Shown: piece after piece, positions 18,844 to 26,837 of the stretch | Layout: each line of letters opens with the position of its first letter | Numbering within the stretch: the first letter of the stretch is position 1 | Source of the DNA: Nitrospirales bacterium | GTDB lineage: Bacteria > Nitrospirota > Nitrospiria > Nitrospirales > UBA8639 | Assembly: GCA_020027205.1 (NCBI GenBank) | Contig: JAHRAQ010000015.1 | Coordinates: 41,993-105,992 of the forward strand | DNA: 64,000 bases | Reading direction: 5' to 3' | The notes under the pieces: generated by a model | Database searches by the model: none | Told to the model about the DNA's origin: nothing | The model's input: the letters and a program-made list of their open reading frames with translations, nothing else | Translations under genes and position numbers: made by a program

Positions 18844-18873
18844 TCATTAATTCCGGCGCGCCGGGGTTGTCAA
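18844..18873 (-). promoter_or_regulatory. Putative copA promoter with palindromic spacer
   Basis: On the minus strand a perfect TTGACA (18873-18868) is followed after 18 nt by TAATGA (18849-18844), a weak -10. The spacer contains the perfect palindrome CCGGCGCGCCGG (18853-18864). A dyad inside a slightly long spacer is what MerR/CueR-type metal regulators use, but no such regulator gene is visible here. Confidence 0.4.
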
Positions 18874-18888
18874 TGCACCGCATGGGCG

Positions 18889-20004
18889 TCAGGCCCGGCG
18901 GCTCTGGACCGCCTTGGGGGTCGTCGGCGGCTTGGCGGCGGCGGTGGTGGCGGCGGCTTGCGGCGCGCCGGCCCCGGCGGCTTGAGTCGCGTTGGCGCCC
19001 AGCCCCGCCTGCTCCCGCACCTGTTGTTCGATGACCCTGGCCGTGTCGGGATTGTCCCGCAAAAACGTTTTGACGGCCTCGCGGCCCTGGCCGAGCCGTT
19101 CATCCTTGAACGAATACCACGCGCCGGCCTTGTTGATGATTTTCCGGTCCACCCCGAGGTCCACCAGTTCGCCGACTTTGGACACGCCCTCGGCGAACAT
19201 GATGTCAAACTCGGCCTGCCGGAACGGCGGCGCGGTTTTGTTTTTGACCACCTTGACGCGCACCCGGCTCCCGGTCACCTCCTGCCCGTCTTTGATGGAT
19301 TCGATGCGCCGGATGTCCAGCCGCACCGACGAGTAAAACTTCAGGGCGTTGCCGCCCGTGGTGGTTTCGGGATTGCCGAACATCACCCCGATTTTCATCC
19401 GAATCTGGTTGATAAAGACCACCGTGGTCATGGCCTTGGAAATGGCCCCCGTCAATTTGCGCAACGCCTGGGACATCAGGCGGGCCTGCAATCCCATGTG
19501 GGAATCGCCCATTTCCCCTTCGATTTCGGCGCGGGGCACCAGCGCGGCCACGGAGTCCACGACGACCAGATCAATCGCGCCGCTTCTGACCAGCGTCTCG
19601 GCAATCTCCAGGGCCTGTTCGCCCGTGTCGGGCTGGGCCACCAGCAGGTCGTCGGTGCGCACGCCAAGTTTTTGCGCGTAGGACACGTCCAGCGCGTGTT
19701 CCGCGTCCACGAACGCCGCGGACCCGCCGGCCTTCTGCGTTTCCGCGATGGCATGGAGGCACAGCGTCGTCTTGCCGGAGGATTCCGGGCCGAAAATTTC
19801 CACCACGCGCCCGCGCGGCAACCCGCCCACGCCGAGGGCAATATCCAGGGACAGCGACCCCGTGGAGACGGCCTGAATATCCGTCGAGGCGTCATCGACG
19901 CCCAATTTCATAATCGCGCCCTTGCCAAATTGTTTTTCAATCTGGGTGACGGCCAGTTCCAGCGCTTTCTTTTTGCCTTCGTTGTCCCCGCCTCGCTCAC
20001 TCAT
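18889..20004 (-). CDS. recA: Recombinase RecA
   Basis: RecA forms filaments on single-stranded DNA, drives strand exchange and activates the SOS response. The 371 residues include Walker [10 protein letters not shown] near residue 70, Walker [13 protein letters not shown] near residue 145, the loop [20 protein letters not shown] and KFYSS.R.DIRR. The C-terminal tail is unusually rich in alanine and proline ([15 protein letters not shown]) and lacks the usual acidic end. The ATG at 20004 has a strong AAGGAGG ribosome site 9 nt upstream. No LexA box was recognised. recX is not adjacent. Confidence 0.98.
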   Translation of the reverse strand: MSERGGDNEGKKKALELAVTQIEKQFGKGAIMKLGVDDASTDIQAVSTGSLSLDIALGVGGLPRGRVVEIFGPESSGKTTLCLHAIAETQKAGGSAAFVDAEHALDVSYAQKLGVRTDDLLVAQPDTGEQALEIAETLVRSGAIDLVVVDSVAALVPRAEIEGEMGDSHMGLQARLMSQALRKLTGAISKAMTTVVFINQIRMKIGVMFGNPETTTGGNALKFYSSVRLDIRRIESIKDGQEVTGSRVRVKVVKNKTAPPFRQAEFDIMFAEGVSKVGELVDLGVDRKIINKAGAWYSFKDERLGQGREAVKTFLRDNPDTARVIEQQVREQAGLGANATQAAGAGAPQAAATTAAAKPPTTPKAVQSRRA

Positions 20005-20214
20005 AATAATAATGCCTCCTTACCGCCGCCGACATGGTTCAGAAAACGCCACCGCCCCGCTCATACACACATCGTAACCGAAAACCCGCAAACAGGCCAA
20101 CATTTTTTATGCCCTTCCTCGTTCTTCCTCAACCCGCTTCGCCCTTCCTCGCCCCGCCCTTCCTTCATCCGTCCCGCCCTTCCTCGCCCCGCCGTCATTC
20201 CCATCTCCCTCCTT

Positions 20215-20385
20215 CCGTCATTCCCGACATTTTTAATCGGGAAGTATGTGCCAACGGCACATGCTCCGAAGGTCCATCCTTCAGTTGCATTGTCCTTTTC
20301 CCCGTCCCGCCATTAACGTCTTACGGATGGATTCCGCGCACCCACCGTTCCCCTGCCGTTGAACATCGTCGACGCGGAATGACGG
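20215..20385. repeat. Composite hairpin repeat, copy 3 (mixed type)
   Basis: The left arm is CCGTCATTCCCGAC with the TGTGCC-AAC-GGCACA insert; the right arm is of the second type, GGATTCCGCG...CGACGCGGAATGACGG. It shows that the two arm classes can combine in one element. Located between thpR and recA. Confidence 0.88.
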
Positions 20386-20440
20386 AGGGAGGGACCACGG
20401 CGACCCCTTGTTCCGCCCCCGCGCCCGCGGCTACGCCCGC

Positions 20441-21019
20441 TCATCCGCCCAAAGCCGCGTCCCATAACTTGGTGTACACCGAACCGCCCGCCCCGCGCTC
20501 GCTTCTGAACAGGACGACCCGATCGACGGCGACCCGGCCGCAGGCCGCCGGGGGCGTCAACACTCCCGGCGCATCGAGCGCGCGCCCGACCTCACGGTGC
20601 GCGCGCCTGACCCGCGCCAGCGTCAGGTGCGGGTGAAACGGTTGCTCCTCCCGAGGAAACCCCAGCGGCACGACCGCCGCCGCCACGCTTTCGACCAACG
20701 CGGTCAGGGCGGCCACGTCTCCCCCCACGCCGGCCCACAACACACGGGGGGCGCGCAACGTCGGAAACGCGCCGATGCCCTGGATGTCAATCTCAAACGC
20801 AGGCCGCGTCGACACCGTCCGCCCGACCACCCGCCGGATTTCATCGGCCACACCATCGGGCGTCTCACCGAAAAACTTCACAGTCACGTGCAGAGTGCCG
20901 GGCCGCGCCCACGCGACGGCGTCCGGGGGCATGGCCGGCGCGCGCATCATCCGGTCGGCCTGTTGCGCAACGGCCGTTCGCACGGCCGCCGGTACCTCAA
21001 CCGCCAGAAATGTCCGCAT
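20441..21019 (-). CDS. thpR: RNA 2',3'-cyclic phosphodiesterase ThpR
   Basis: A 2H-phosphoesterase of the LigT/ThpR type, which opens 2',3'-cyclic phosphates on RNA ends. Both catalytic H-x-T motifs are visible: LHVTVKFFG near residue 43 and FHPHLTLARVR near residue 130 of the 192-residue protein. The ATG at 21019 gives the standard MRTFLAVEVP start and has GGTGG upstream; the longer frame to 21037 only adds residues coded by a low-complexity tract. The cinA-thpR-recA order is common in many bacteria. Confidence 0.9.
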   Translation of the reverse strand: MRTFLAVEVPAAVRTAVAQQADRMMRAPAMPPDAVAWARPGTLHVTVKFFGETPDGVADEIRRVVGRTVSTRPAFEIDIQGIGAFPTLRAPRVLWAGVGGDVAALTALVESVAAAVVPLGFPREEQPFHPHLTLARVRRAHREVGRALDAPGVLTPPAACGRVAVDRVVLFRSERGAGGSVYTKLWDAALGG

Positions 21020-21023
21020 CGCC

Positions 21024-21142
21024 GCCACCATCGCCATTGACCACCGACACCGCCGTCGCCACTGTCGCCATCGCCGCCACCGCCGTCGTCACCGTCGTCA
21101 TCCCCACCATCTCCACCACCGACACCGACACCGCCGTCGCCA
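21024..21142. repeat. Degenerate CACCGCCATCG-type microsatellite
   Basis: Loose repeats of CCGTCGCCA, CCACCG and CATCG trinucleotide-based words run upstream of thpR up to the hairpin repeat at 21150. No gene is supported within it. Confidence 0.65.
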
Positions 21143-21149
21143 TTCCCCT

Positions 21150-21260
21150 CCGTCATTCCCGACATCTTTAGTCGGGAATCCATCCTTCTTTTTCTTTGTC
21201 CTAATCAAGGAAAAGGAAACCGAAGGATGGATTCCCGACTACTAACGTCGGGAATGACGG
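21150..21260. repeat. Composite hairpin repeat, copy 4 (short form)
   Basis: A compact inverted pair: CCGTCATTCCCGACATCTTTAG on the left and the complementary CTAACGTCGGGAATGACGG on the right, with a core that includes inverted TTTCTTTGTCC and GGAAAAGGAAA stretches. It is bracketed by microsatellite DNA on both sides. Confidence 0.9.
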
Positions 21261-21269
21261 AGAAAGAAA

Positions 21270-21385
21270 GGTCGCCACCGCCCCCGCCGCCACTGTCGCC
21301 ATCACCCACCACCGCCACCGTCATCCTCGCCATCGCCATCACCGTCGTCACCGTCATCGCCACCGCCGCCGTCCGCGCCGCCCAC
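21270..21385. repeat. Degenerate CACCGTCATCG-type microsatellite
   Basis: The same kind of loose triplet/hexamer repeat as at 21024-21142, here on the other side of the hairpin element and running up to the end of cinA. Confidence 0.65.
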
Positions 21386-21400
21386 CCGCGCAGCGTCACG

Positions 21401-22726
21401 TCAAATCGGCAAGCCGTCCAGCCACCGCCGCAGCACATCGAGGGCGCCTTGCGACGAACGCAGAGTAATGGCGCGCCGGTTTCCGTGAAATCTGAATCGT
21501 TTGGTCAGCGATTGCGCCGGCGCGGCCAGCCCGACGTAGACCAGCCCGACGGGCTTGCGCGGCGTCCCGCCGGCCGGCCCGGCAATCCCCGTCACGCTCA
21601 ACCCCACGTCCGCCCCGCTTTTCGCGCGCACCCCTTCGGCCATGGCTCTGGCCGTCCGCGCGCTCACGGCCCCGTGGCGTTTCAATGCCGCGTCGGTCAG
21701 CCCAAGCAGGTCACGCTTCGAGGCATTGCTGTAACACACCATGCTCCGGTCCAGATACGCCGAACTGCCCGCCACCGACGTGAGGCGGTGCCCGATCAAT
21801 CCGCCGGTGCAACTCTCGGCCACGGCAAGGGTGAATCCCCGTTCCCGCAGACGACGCCCCACGACAGATTCCATGGGCTGTCCGTCGTCGGAAATCACAT
21901 GGTGGCCCAACGCGCCGACCACGGCGGCCACGGCGCGATTGACGGCGCGGTTGACGGCGCGATTGAGATTGAGCGAGGCGACGGCCGAACTTGCCCGCGC
22001 GCGCCCCGCGCGTCGCGCAGACGCAGCGCGGCGCGGCGCCGCCGGTCGCGCCAACGTCAGCGACACCGCCACGCCAAGTTGGGACGCCTGCAACCCAAGA
22101 CGCACCGGGCCGCCGGCGGACACGACCCCCCGCAGCCGCGCGTCGACCTCGCCTTCGGGAAGCCCAAAGGTCAGCACCGTCCGTGTCCGCATCGCCAGCC
22201 CCGGCAGACCGTCACGGCGGAGCACCGGCAACACCGCCGTCGTCAGCATCGCACGGGTCTCATCACTCACCCCCGGCAGGCACACAATGCGGCAACGGTT
22301 CCACGTCAGCGCAAAGCCGGGCGCGGTGCCGGCCGGATTCCGCAGCAGCACGGCGCCGGCGGGCAGTTGCGCCTGCCGCCGTTGGTTGGCGGACATGCGC
22401 CGCCCGGCCGCGCGCAGGCGTGCCCTGATTGCGGCCAGCGCCAGCGGGGACAGACGCAGCGGCTTGCCGGTGACGGCGGCCACGGCGTCGCGGGTGATGT
22501 CGTCAACGGTCGGGCCGAGGCCGCCGGTCATCAGCACCAGTCGCGCCCGTTCGGCGGCATGGGCCACGGCCACGCCCACGTCGTCCACGTCATCCCCCAC
22601 CACGGCCTTGCACCGGACTTCAATCCCGTGCCCCGCCAGCCACTCGGCCAGAAACAGGGAATTGCTCTCCGCCCGCCCGCCGTGCAGCAGTTCAGAGCCG
22701 ACCGCAATGATGGCCGCCGTGGTCAT
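21401..22726 (-). CDS. cinA: CinA-family protein (MoaB-like plus nicotinamide-nucleotide amidase domains)
   Basis: The 441-residue protein has both CinA domains. The N-terminal MoCF/MoaB-like part (about 1-170) has AIIAVGSELLHG and TGGLGPTVDDITRDAV. The C-terminal PncC-type deamidase (about 275-440) has LAVAESCTGGLIGHRLT and VTGIAGPAGGTPRKPVG, matching NMN amidohydrolases of pyridine nucleotide salvage. Between them is an alanine/arginine-rich linker with a 12-bp in-frame tandem repeat giving NRAV units. The gene begins with ATG and heads the cinA-thpR-recA series. Confidence 0.93.
   Translation of the reverse strand: MTTAAIIAVGSELLHGGRAESNSLFLAEWLAGHGIEVRCKAVVGDDVDDVGVAVAHAAERARLVLMTGGLGPTVDDITRDAVAAVTGKPLRLSPLALAAIRARLRAAGRRMSANQRRQAQLPAGAVLLRNPAGTAPGFALTWNRCRIVCLPGVSDETRAMLTTAVLPVLRRDGLPGLAMRTRTVLTFGLPEGEVDARLRGVVSAGGPVRLGLQASQLGVAVSLTLARPAAPRRAASARRAGRARASSAVASLNLNRAVNRAVNRAVAAVVGALGHHVISDDGQPMESVVGRRLRERGFTLAVAESCTGGLIGHRLTSVAGSSAYLDRSMVCYSNASKRDLLGLTDAALKRHGAVSARTARAMAEGVRAKSGADVGLSVTGIAGPAGGTPRKPVGLVYVGLAAPAQSLTKRFRFHGNRRAITLRSSQGALDVLRRWLDGLPI
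21931..21975. repeat. 12-bp in-frame tandem repeat in the cinA linker
   Basis: GCGCGATTGACG-type units repeat about three times and code for repeated Asn-Arg-Ala-Val in the interdomain linker of CinA. Confidence 0.75.
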
Positions 22727-22775
22727 GGAGAAAATTTAAAAACAGGTGCGAAGAACACGACAGGTAAAACCGGGG

Positions 22776-22793
22776 ACGGCGGCCTGCCGCCGT
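22776..22793 (-). terminator. Possible terminator of the small membrane-protein pair
   Basis: A 7-bp stem (ACGGCGG/CCGCCGT) with a 4-nt loop lies 17 nt past the stop of the 35-residue gene; on the minus strand it is followed by CCCCGGTTTTACC, so the T run is short. Weak evidence. Confidence 0.3.
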
Positions 22794-22809
22794 TGAACAA
22801 CCATCGAGA

Positions 22810-22917
22810 TTACTTGTCTTGCTTGTCCTGCCCGCGCTTCTCTTGATACAGCAAATATATCAAGACAAGCGCCGTGGGAATGGCGACCGTCAACGCCGCC
22901 ACCAGTGCAGCATCCAT
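22810..22917 (-). CDS. Small single-pass membrane protein (35 aa)
   Basis: The 35-residue protein has one clear membrane helix (about residues 4-24, LVAALTVAIPTALVLIYLL) and a charged tail QEKRGQDKQDK. Its ATG shares a base with the stop of the upstream 58-residue gene (TGATG) and is preceded by GGAGG at 5 nt, a near-ideal ribosome site. The overlap argues for translational coupling and for both being real genes. I do not recognise the family. Confidence 0.6.
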   Translation of the reverse strand: MDAALVAALTVAIPTALVLIYLLYQEKRGQDKQDK

Positions 22918-23093
22918 CATGACCTCCGTCGTGTGAACCCGGCCAGAGATTGTAACACAAACCCCACGCCGGCAAGCACAAAGGCATTCATCACGGCGCC
23001 TTTGACCAAGAGGCCTTCGATAATGCCGGCGGCGGCGCAAAGCACCGCGACCTGGCTTGCAAAACGGCGCCACGATTTGAGATCAAATTCCAT
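22917..23093 (-). CDS. Small membrane protein (58 aa)
   Basis: A 58-residue frame begins at the ATG at 23093 with MEFDLKSWRR, followed by two hydrophobic stretches (about 11-30 and 35-52) and a basic end TRRRS. It overlaps the next small gene by one base. The ribosome site is weak (CGGGCG). The sequence looks like a two-helix inner-membrane protein with cytoplasmic ends; no family is recognised. Confidence 0.5.
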   Translation of the reverse strand: MEFDLKSWRRFASQVAVLCAAAGIIEGLLVKGAVMNAFVLAGVGFVLQSLAGFTRRRS

Positions 23094-23306
23094 CGCCCGA
23101 TTCTATCACAGAACACCGCGGTCAAGACAGAAGACACGGTTCGATGGACAGGGGCGGGTTAGCCCCGACCGCCGCCTGCGCGCCAACGTTCCCACGGGCC
23201 GGAACGCCCCGTCAACGCCCGTTGCGTTGACAACGCCGCCGGAAAATTGCTAGATACGCGAGTCCGCACACCGCGCGCGTTACACCAGTCACGGAGGGAA
23301 TGGGGC

Positions 23307-24014
23307 ATGGCGGAAGGAGCACAACCGGCCAAACGTCAGTTCGTCAATTTCAGTTTCTTTAAAGTGGATGCCGCGTGGCGGCGTCTCCCCGTGGCGGACC
23401 GGCAGGCCGGCAAAGGGGAGTTCATCCGGGCCATCGAAGACTTCTCCGGCAAAATCATCGTGGTGCCCTACACCACCGTCGGCATTCGCGGCGACTGCGA
23501 TTTTGTGCTCTGGCGCATCACCGACACCCTCGAACTCTTTCAGGAACAAATGTCCAAGGCCATGGCCACCGGCCTCGGTCAGTATCTGACGACTCCCTAT
23601 TCGTACCTCTCGATGACCAAAAGATCGGTGTACGTGGATCACCACGTCCACGAAGGCCAGGACAGCCGCCGGCTGACCATCAAGCCCGGCCGCAGCAAAT
23701 ACATTTTCATCTATCCCTTTGAGAAAACCCGCGAGTGGTATCTCCTGACCAAAGCCGCCCGGCAGGGGATGATGGACGAACACATCGCCATCGGCCACAA
23801 ATATCCCTCGGTCAAACTCAACACGACCTATTCCTTCGGCCTGGACGATCAGGAATTCGTGGTCGCGTTCGAAACCGACCGCCCCGAAGATTTTCTCGAT
23901 CTGGTCATGCACCTCCGCGAAGCCGAAGGCAGCCGGTACACCAAGCGCGACGTCCCCATCTTCACCTGCATCATGAAGAGCCTCAAGGAAACCCTGGAGA
24001 CGCTCGGCGGGTAA
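23307..24014 (+). CDS. Chlorite-dismutase-family heme protein (HemQ/Cld-like)
   Basis: The 235 residues match the chlorite dismutase/HemQ superfamily: a first ferredoxin-like half with GIRGDCDFVLWRITD (about 59-73), YVDHHVH, KYIFIYPFEKTREWYLL, and the second-half motif MMDEH...GHKYP.VK...YSFGLDDQEFVVAFE (155-189). His159 (or His164) would be the proximal heme ligand. By my alignment to HemQ/Cld, the distal position (Arg in true chlorite dismutases, Gln in HemQ) is Leu171, so neither activity is assured. The ATG at 23307 follows GGAGGG; the open frame from 23247 has no such site. Related proteins occur in nitrite oxidisers and many other bacteria. Confidence 0.82.
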   Translation: MAEGAQPAKRQFVNFSFFKVDAAWRRLPVADRQAGKGEFIRAIEDFSGKIIVVPYTTVGIRGDCDFVLWRITDTLELFQEQMSKAMATGLGQYLTTPYSYLSMTKRSVYVDHHVHEGQDSRRLTIKPGRSKYIFIYPFEKTREWYLLTKAARQGMMDEHIAIGHKYPSVKLNTTYSFGLDDQEFVVAFETDRPEDFLDLVMHLREAEGSRYTKRDVPIFTCIMKSLKETLETLGG

Positions 24015-24117
24015 CATCACGGCCTCCCGTCTCACAGGCGCGGCGCTCTCTGTCCTGATTCCCGGCCTCGGTCACTGGCAGCGCGGCCACCCCGACCTCG
24101 CGGCTTGGATTCTCGCC

Positions 24118-24669
24118 GTGGGCGGCGCGCTGGGCCTTGTCACCTGGGGCGCGGGGGCCGTCGGCGGCGCCGGCGCGGGAGTGTTTGTCGGCATCCTCAT
24201 CGTCGCGCCGTGGTGGTGCCTGCAAGTTTACGGCGCCTCGCTGTCCGCCCCGCGCGGGCAACGGGACACGCTGGCGGTGGTCATGCAACGGGCGCACGAC
24301 CTTCGCTATCTGGGCGGCCTGTTTCTGGTGACGGCCGCGGCGGACCTGTTCATCATTGCGGCCAATCCCGAGTACCGCCTCACGGTCTTCTGCGCCAGAC
24401 CCGACGGCCTGCCCGGCCTCCTCGCCAAGACCCAGTCCCCGCTCCTGCACACCGCCATCGGCTACGGCTTCCTCAAGATTCGCCGATGGGCGCTGTTGCT
24501 GTACATGGCCTATGCCGCATACGGCCTGCTCAACGCCACGTCCAATACTGCCTGTTTCGGGTACGGGCGCATTCGCACGGCATTTCTGCTGTCGCTGGCA
24601 GCGTTCACCATTTACGTGTGGCGGCGTCGCGCCTGTTTTGGCCCCGCCCGCGCCCGCGCGACGCCATGA
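24118..24669 (+). CDS. Multi-pass inner-membrane protein of unknown function
   Basis: Five or so hydrophobic helices are visible, with no soluble domain. The frame stays open upstream of the GTG at 24118 back to just after the end of the chlorite-dismutase-like gene, and reads SVLIPGLGHWQRGHPDLAAW there, a PGLG.W..G motif typical of the start of small membrane proteins. The true start is therefore probably upstream, near an ATC at 24016, but no ATG, GTG or TTG is available. It is likely co-transcribed with the heme protein. Function unknown. Confidence 0.6.
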   Translation: MGGALGLVTWGAGAVGGAGAGVFVGILIVAPWWCLQVYGASLSAPRGQRDTLAVVMQRAHDLRYLGGLFLVTAAADLFIIAANPEYRLTVFCARPDGLPGLLAKTQSPLLHTAIGYGFLKIRRWALLLYMAYAAYGLLNATSNTACFGYGRIRTAFLLSLAAFTIYVWRRRACFGPARARATP

Positions 24670-24743
24670 ACCGGCGGCGACACGGCGCCGGTTTTGACAG
24701 CGCCGCAACCGCTGTGTTATCCAGACCCGCGGCGGTCAGGCCC

Positions 24744-24971
24744 ATGGACAGTATCGGCGAGCAAGACACGGACAGCCTGTTTGTGTACCGCCATCCCGAC
24801 GGCGCGGTCACGCTGTATGCGGATACGGAATGGGCCGTGGAGCGTGGCATGAAACCGGAAGACCTGCGCGAGGTGGCCATTCCCCGCAAGTTGTACGCCG
24901 AAGGCACGATTCAGGAAGTCCGCGAATACGTGGCGCGCTATCTGGAAGAACACCACGACCACCCCTCGTAA
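24744..24971 (+). CDS. Small conserved-looking soluble protein (75 aa)
   Basis: The 75-residue protein begins MDSIGEQDTDSLFVYRHPDG and ends in a charged helix (IQEVREYVARYLEEHH). It has no membrane segment. A partial ribosome site TCAGG precedes the ATG. It lies between the membrane protein and the 397-residue unknown in a plus-strand series with short gaps, so it is probably part of the same operon. Family not recognised. Confidence 0.5.
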   Translation: MDSIGEQDTDSLFVYRHPDGAVTLYADTEWAVERGMKPEDLREVAIPRKLYAEGTIQEVREYVARYLEEHHDHPS

Positions 24972-24991
24972 CCCGTTGTGTGACGCCCCCG

Positions 24992-26185
24992 ATGACACCC
25001 GCCGTCGCCGCTCCCGCGTCCCTGACGTCCGAATGTATCGCCTCGGTGGTGGAACATCTTCCGGTCCAAAGCCGGGTGATGATCCGCCTCCTGCTGTTGC
25101 AATATCTTGACGTGCCCCAGGAGGACGTGCAGTTTATCGCGGAAGACCAGCCGGACTCGCGTTTTCTGGCCGGCGGACAGCCCCAACACAAACAGCACGC
25201 CTTCGCCGCCGCGGTGGAAGTCGCGGATCGCGTCGCGCAATACAGCCGGTTTTTTCGCCAGAAGCGGGAACGGCCGTGGCTACAGATCGAATGCCTGAAA
25301 AAACAGACGGCGCTGACCGACCTCACCATCAAGGCGGCCGAAGGGCTGCTCGCGTCGAAGTTTCACGTCGAGCCATCGGTGATGCGGGAATGCCGGGACG
25401 CCGCCGCGTCCGCGCTGCCGAAGCCGGAAATCCGGCGACTGGAACGCGCGCGGGCACAGGACGCCGTCACGGACGACGAGTATCACCGGCAGCGGCTGCT
25501 CATCGAATATCAGGCCCTCCTGCGGCGGCGGGCCAAACAGCGGCGGCGGCTCGACAACGCCGAACAGGAGTTTGAACGGTCGGGCCTGTCCCCGTTGCAG
25601 GATCACGAAGTCGCCCATATCTGGGGCATCCCGATGGGCAGTCTGTCCGCGAGAAAAGTCAAGGCGCTCTCGCACTACCTCGCCGCGCTTGACGCCAGAC
25701 TTGAGCGGGAACGGGGGACCGCCGACCCGCCGCAGGAACGCCGGGATCTCTGGAGAGACACGATTCGCGTCCTGTTCAAAAAACCCTGCCACCGTTCGGT
25801 GGTCCACTTCATCCCCGGCATCGAACGCACCGAAGAGGCCCTGCTCGAAAAACTCGCGGCGTTTGCGGACGGCACCATGCCCGAAGCCGTCGAGTCCAAC
25901 TTCTGGTCGTTGATCACCCGCATCCACGACAGCGAGCACAGCGGCCCCTGGAACAACCATGCCAGAGCCATCTTTGCCCTCCAGCGGCTTTTCGCGATTC
26001 AGGCCGATTCCGAGCCGACGCTGGACGACCTCGAAGAGTCGCTCCTGAACGCCACCAAGCCAAAGTCCAAAGACGAAGACCTCCCGGCCCATCAACCCGA
26101 TGAGGCGTCGCCCGAATTAAGCGAACAGGCCCTGGGCGTGCTGAACGCCTTCGCCGGCGAGATCGACGACAAACGCACACATTAG
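24992..26185 (+). CDS. Hypothetical helical protein (397 aa)
   Basis: A 397-residue soluble protein, mainly helical and rich in Arg, Glu and Leu, with no signal peptide, membrane helix or enzyme motif that I recognise. The ATG at 24992 is 20 nt after the 75-residue gene. The frame is open further upstream to 24830, but that part overlaps the small gene. Codon and GC use match the neighbours, so it is a native gene of unknown role. Confidence 0.65.
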   Translation: MTPAVAAPASLTSECIASVVEHLPVQSRVMIRLLLLQYLDVPQEDVQFIAEDQPDSRFLAGGQPQHKQHAFAAAVEVADRVAQYSRFFRQKRERPWLQIECLKKQTALTDLTIKAAEGLLASKFHVEPSVMRECRDAAASALPKPEIRRLERARAQDAVTDDEYHRQRLLIEYQALLRRRAKQRRRLDNAEQEFERSGLSPLQDHEVAHIWGIPMGSLSARKVKALSHYLAALDARLERERGTADPPQERRDLWRDTIRVLFKKPCHRSVVHFIPGIERTEEALLEKLAAFADGTMPEAVESNFWSLITRIHDSEHSGPWNNHARAIFALQRLFAIQADSEPTLDDLEESLLNATKPKSKDEDLPAHQPDEASPELSEQALGVLNAFAGEIDDKRTH

Positions 26186-26206
26186 CCCGCCGCTTCTTTG
26201 TCCCCT

Positions 26207-26535
26207 CCGTCATTCCCGACGTCTTTTGTCGGGAAGCATTTGCCAACGGCAAATGCTCCGAAGGTCCATCCTGATTTCTGTCATTCCGCGTCGACGATGT
26301 CCAATGACCGGAGAACCGTGCGAGCACGGAATCCATCCGTAGGATGTCAATGGCAATCCCCCGCCGTCATTCCCGACGTCTTTTGTCGGGAATCCATCCT
26401 GATTTCTGTCATTCCGCGTCGACGATGTCCAACGGCAGAAGAACCGTCCGCACGCGGAATCCATCCGTAAGATGTCAATGGCAGGACAGGGAAACAGAAG
26501 GATGGATTCCCGATTACTAATGTCGGGAATGACAG
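26207..26535. repeat. Composite hairpin repeat, copy 5 (five-module array)
   Basis: Alternating modules are seen: first-type arm with the ATTTGCC insert, second-type arm (GTCATTCCGCGTCGACG...CACGGAATCC), first-type arm again, second-type arm again, then a closing inverted first-type arm (GATGGATTCCCGAT...GTCGGGAATGACAG). The two A-B pairs look like a tandem duplication of about 150 bp. Confidence 0.88.
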
Positions 26536-26662
26536 AAGGAGAGAAACGGGAATAACGGAACGAGACGGCGGGGACGCGGGATTAACAGACAGCGCCGGCG
26601 TGACAGAGTCCGGGGTGACGGCGCGCCGTCGTTTGTGATATACACGGCGGCACAGATGACGT

Positions 26663-26738
26663 GGCGGTGTAGCTCAGGTGGTAGAGCAGCGGACTCATAA
26701 GCCGCGGGCCGGGGGTTCGAGACCCTTCACCGCCACCA
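26663..26738 (+). tRNA. tRNA-Met (anticodon CAT)
   Basis: A full cloverleaf: acceptor GGCGGTG paired with CACCGCC, D-arm AGCTCAGGTGGTAGAGC, anticodon loop CTCATAA with CAT at 26696-26698, TTCGAGA T-loop, A73 and an encoded CCA. The G1-C72 pair rules out initiator tRNA. A CAT anticodon could also be tRNA-Ile2 (lysidine), but the body resembles elongator tRNA-Met. Confidence 0.92.
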
Positions 26739-26837
26739 ATTTTTAGTACGGAACCCGGCCGCGCGCATGGCCCGGCACAAATTGCCGCACACCCGCCGCA
26801 CACTCGCCGCGGGACGTGCCCGCCGCCGGACGCCTCG

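Noticed and set aside
17196..19034. 612-codon plus-strand open frame opposite copA
   Set aside because: Shadow; the copper motifs are on the minus strand.
22810..23073. 87-codon frame covering the 35-residue gene
   Set aside because: The first 52 codons read through the 58-residue gene in another frame and are unlike a protein; the ATG at 22917 with its ribosome site is preferred.
26663..26738. Initiator tRNA
   Set aside because: The G1-C72 pair and the lack of the three G-C pairs at the anticodon stem base typical of initiators argue against it.
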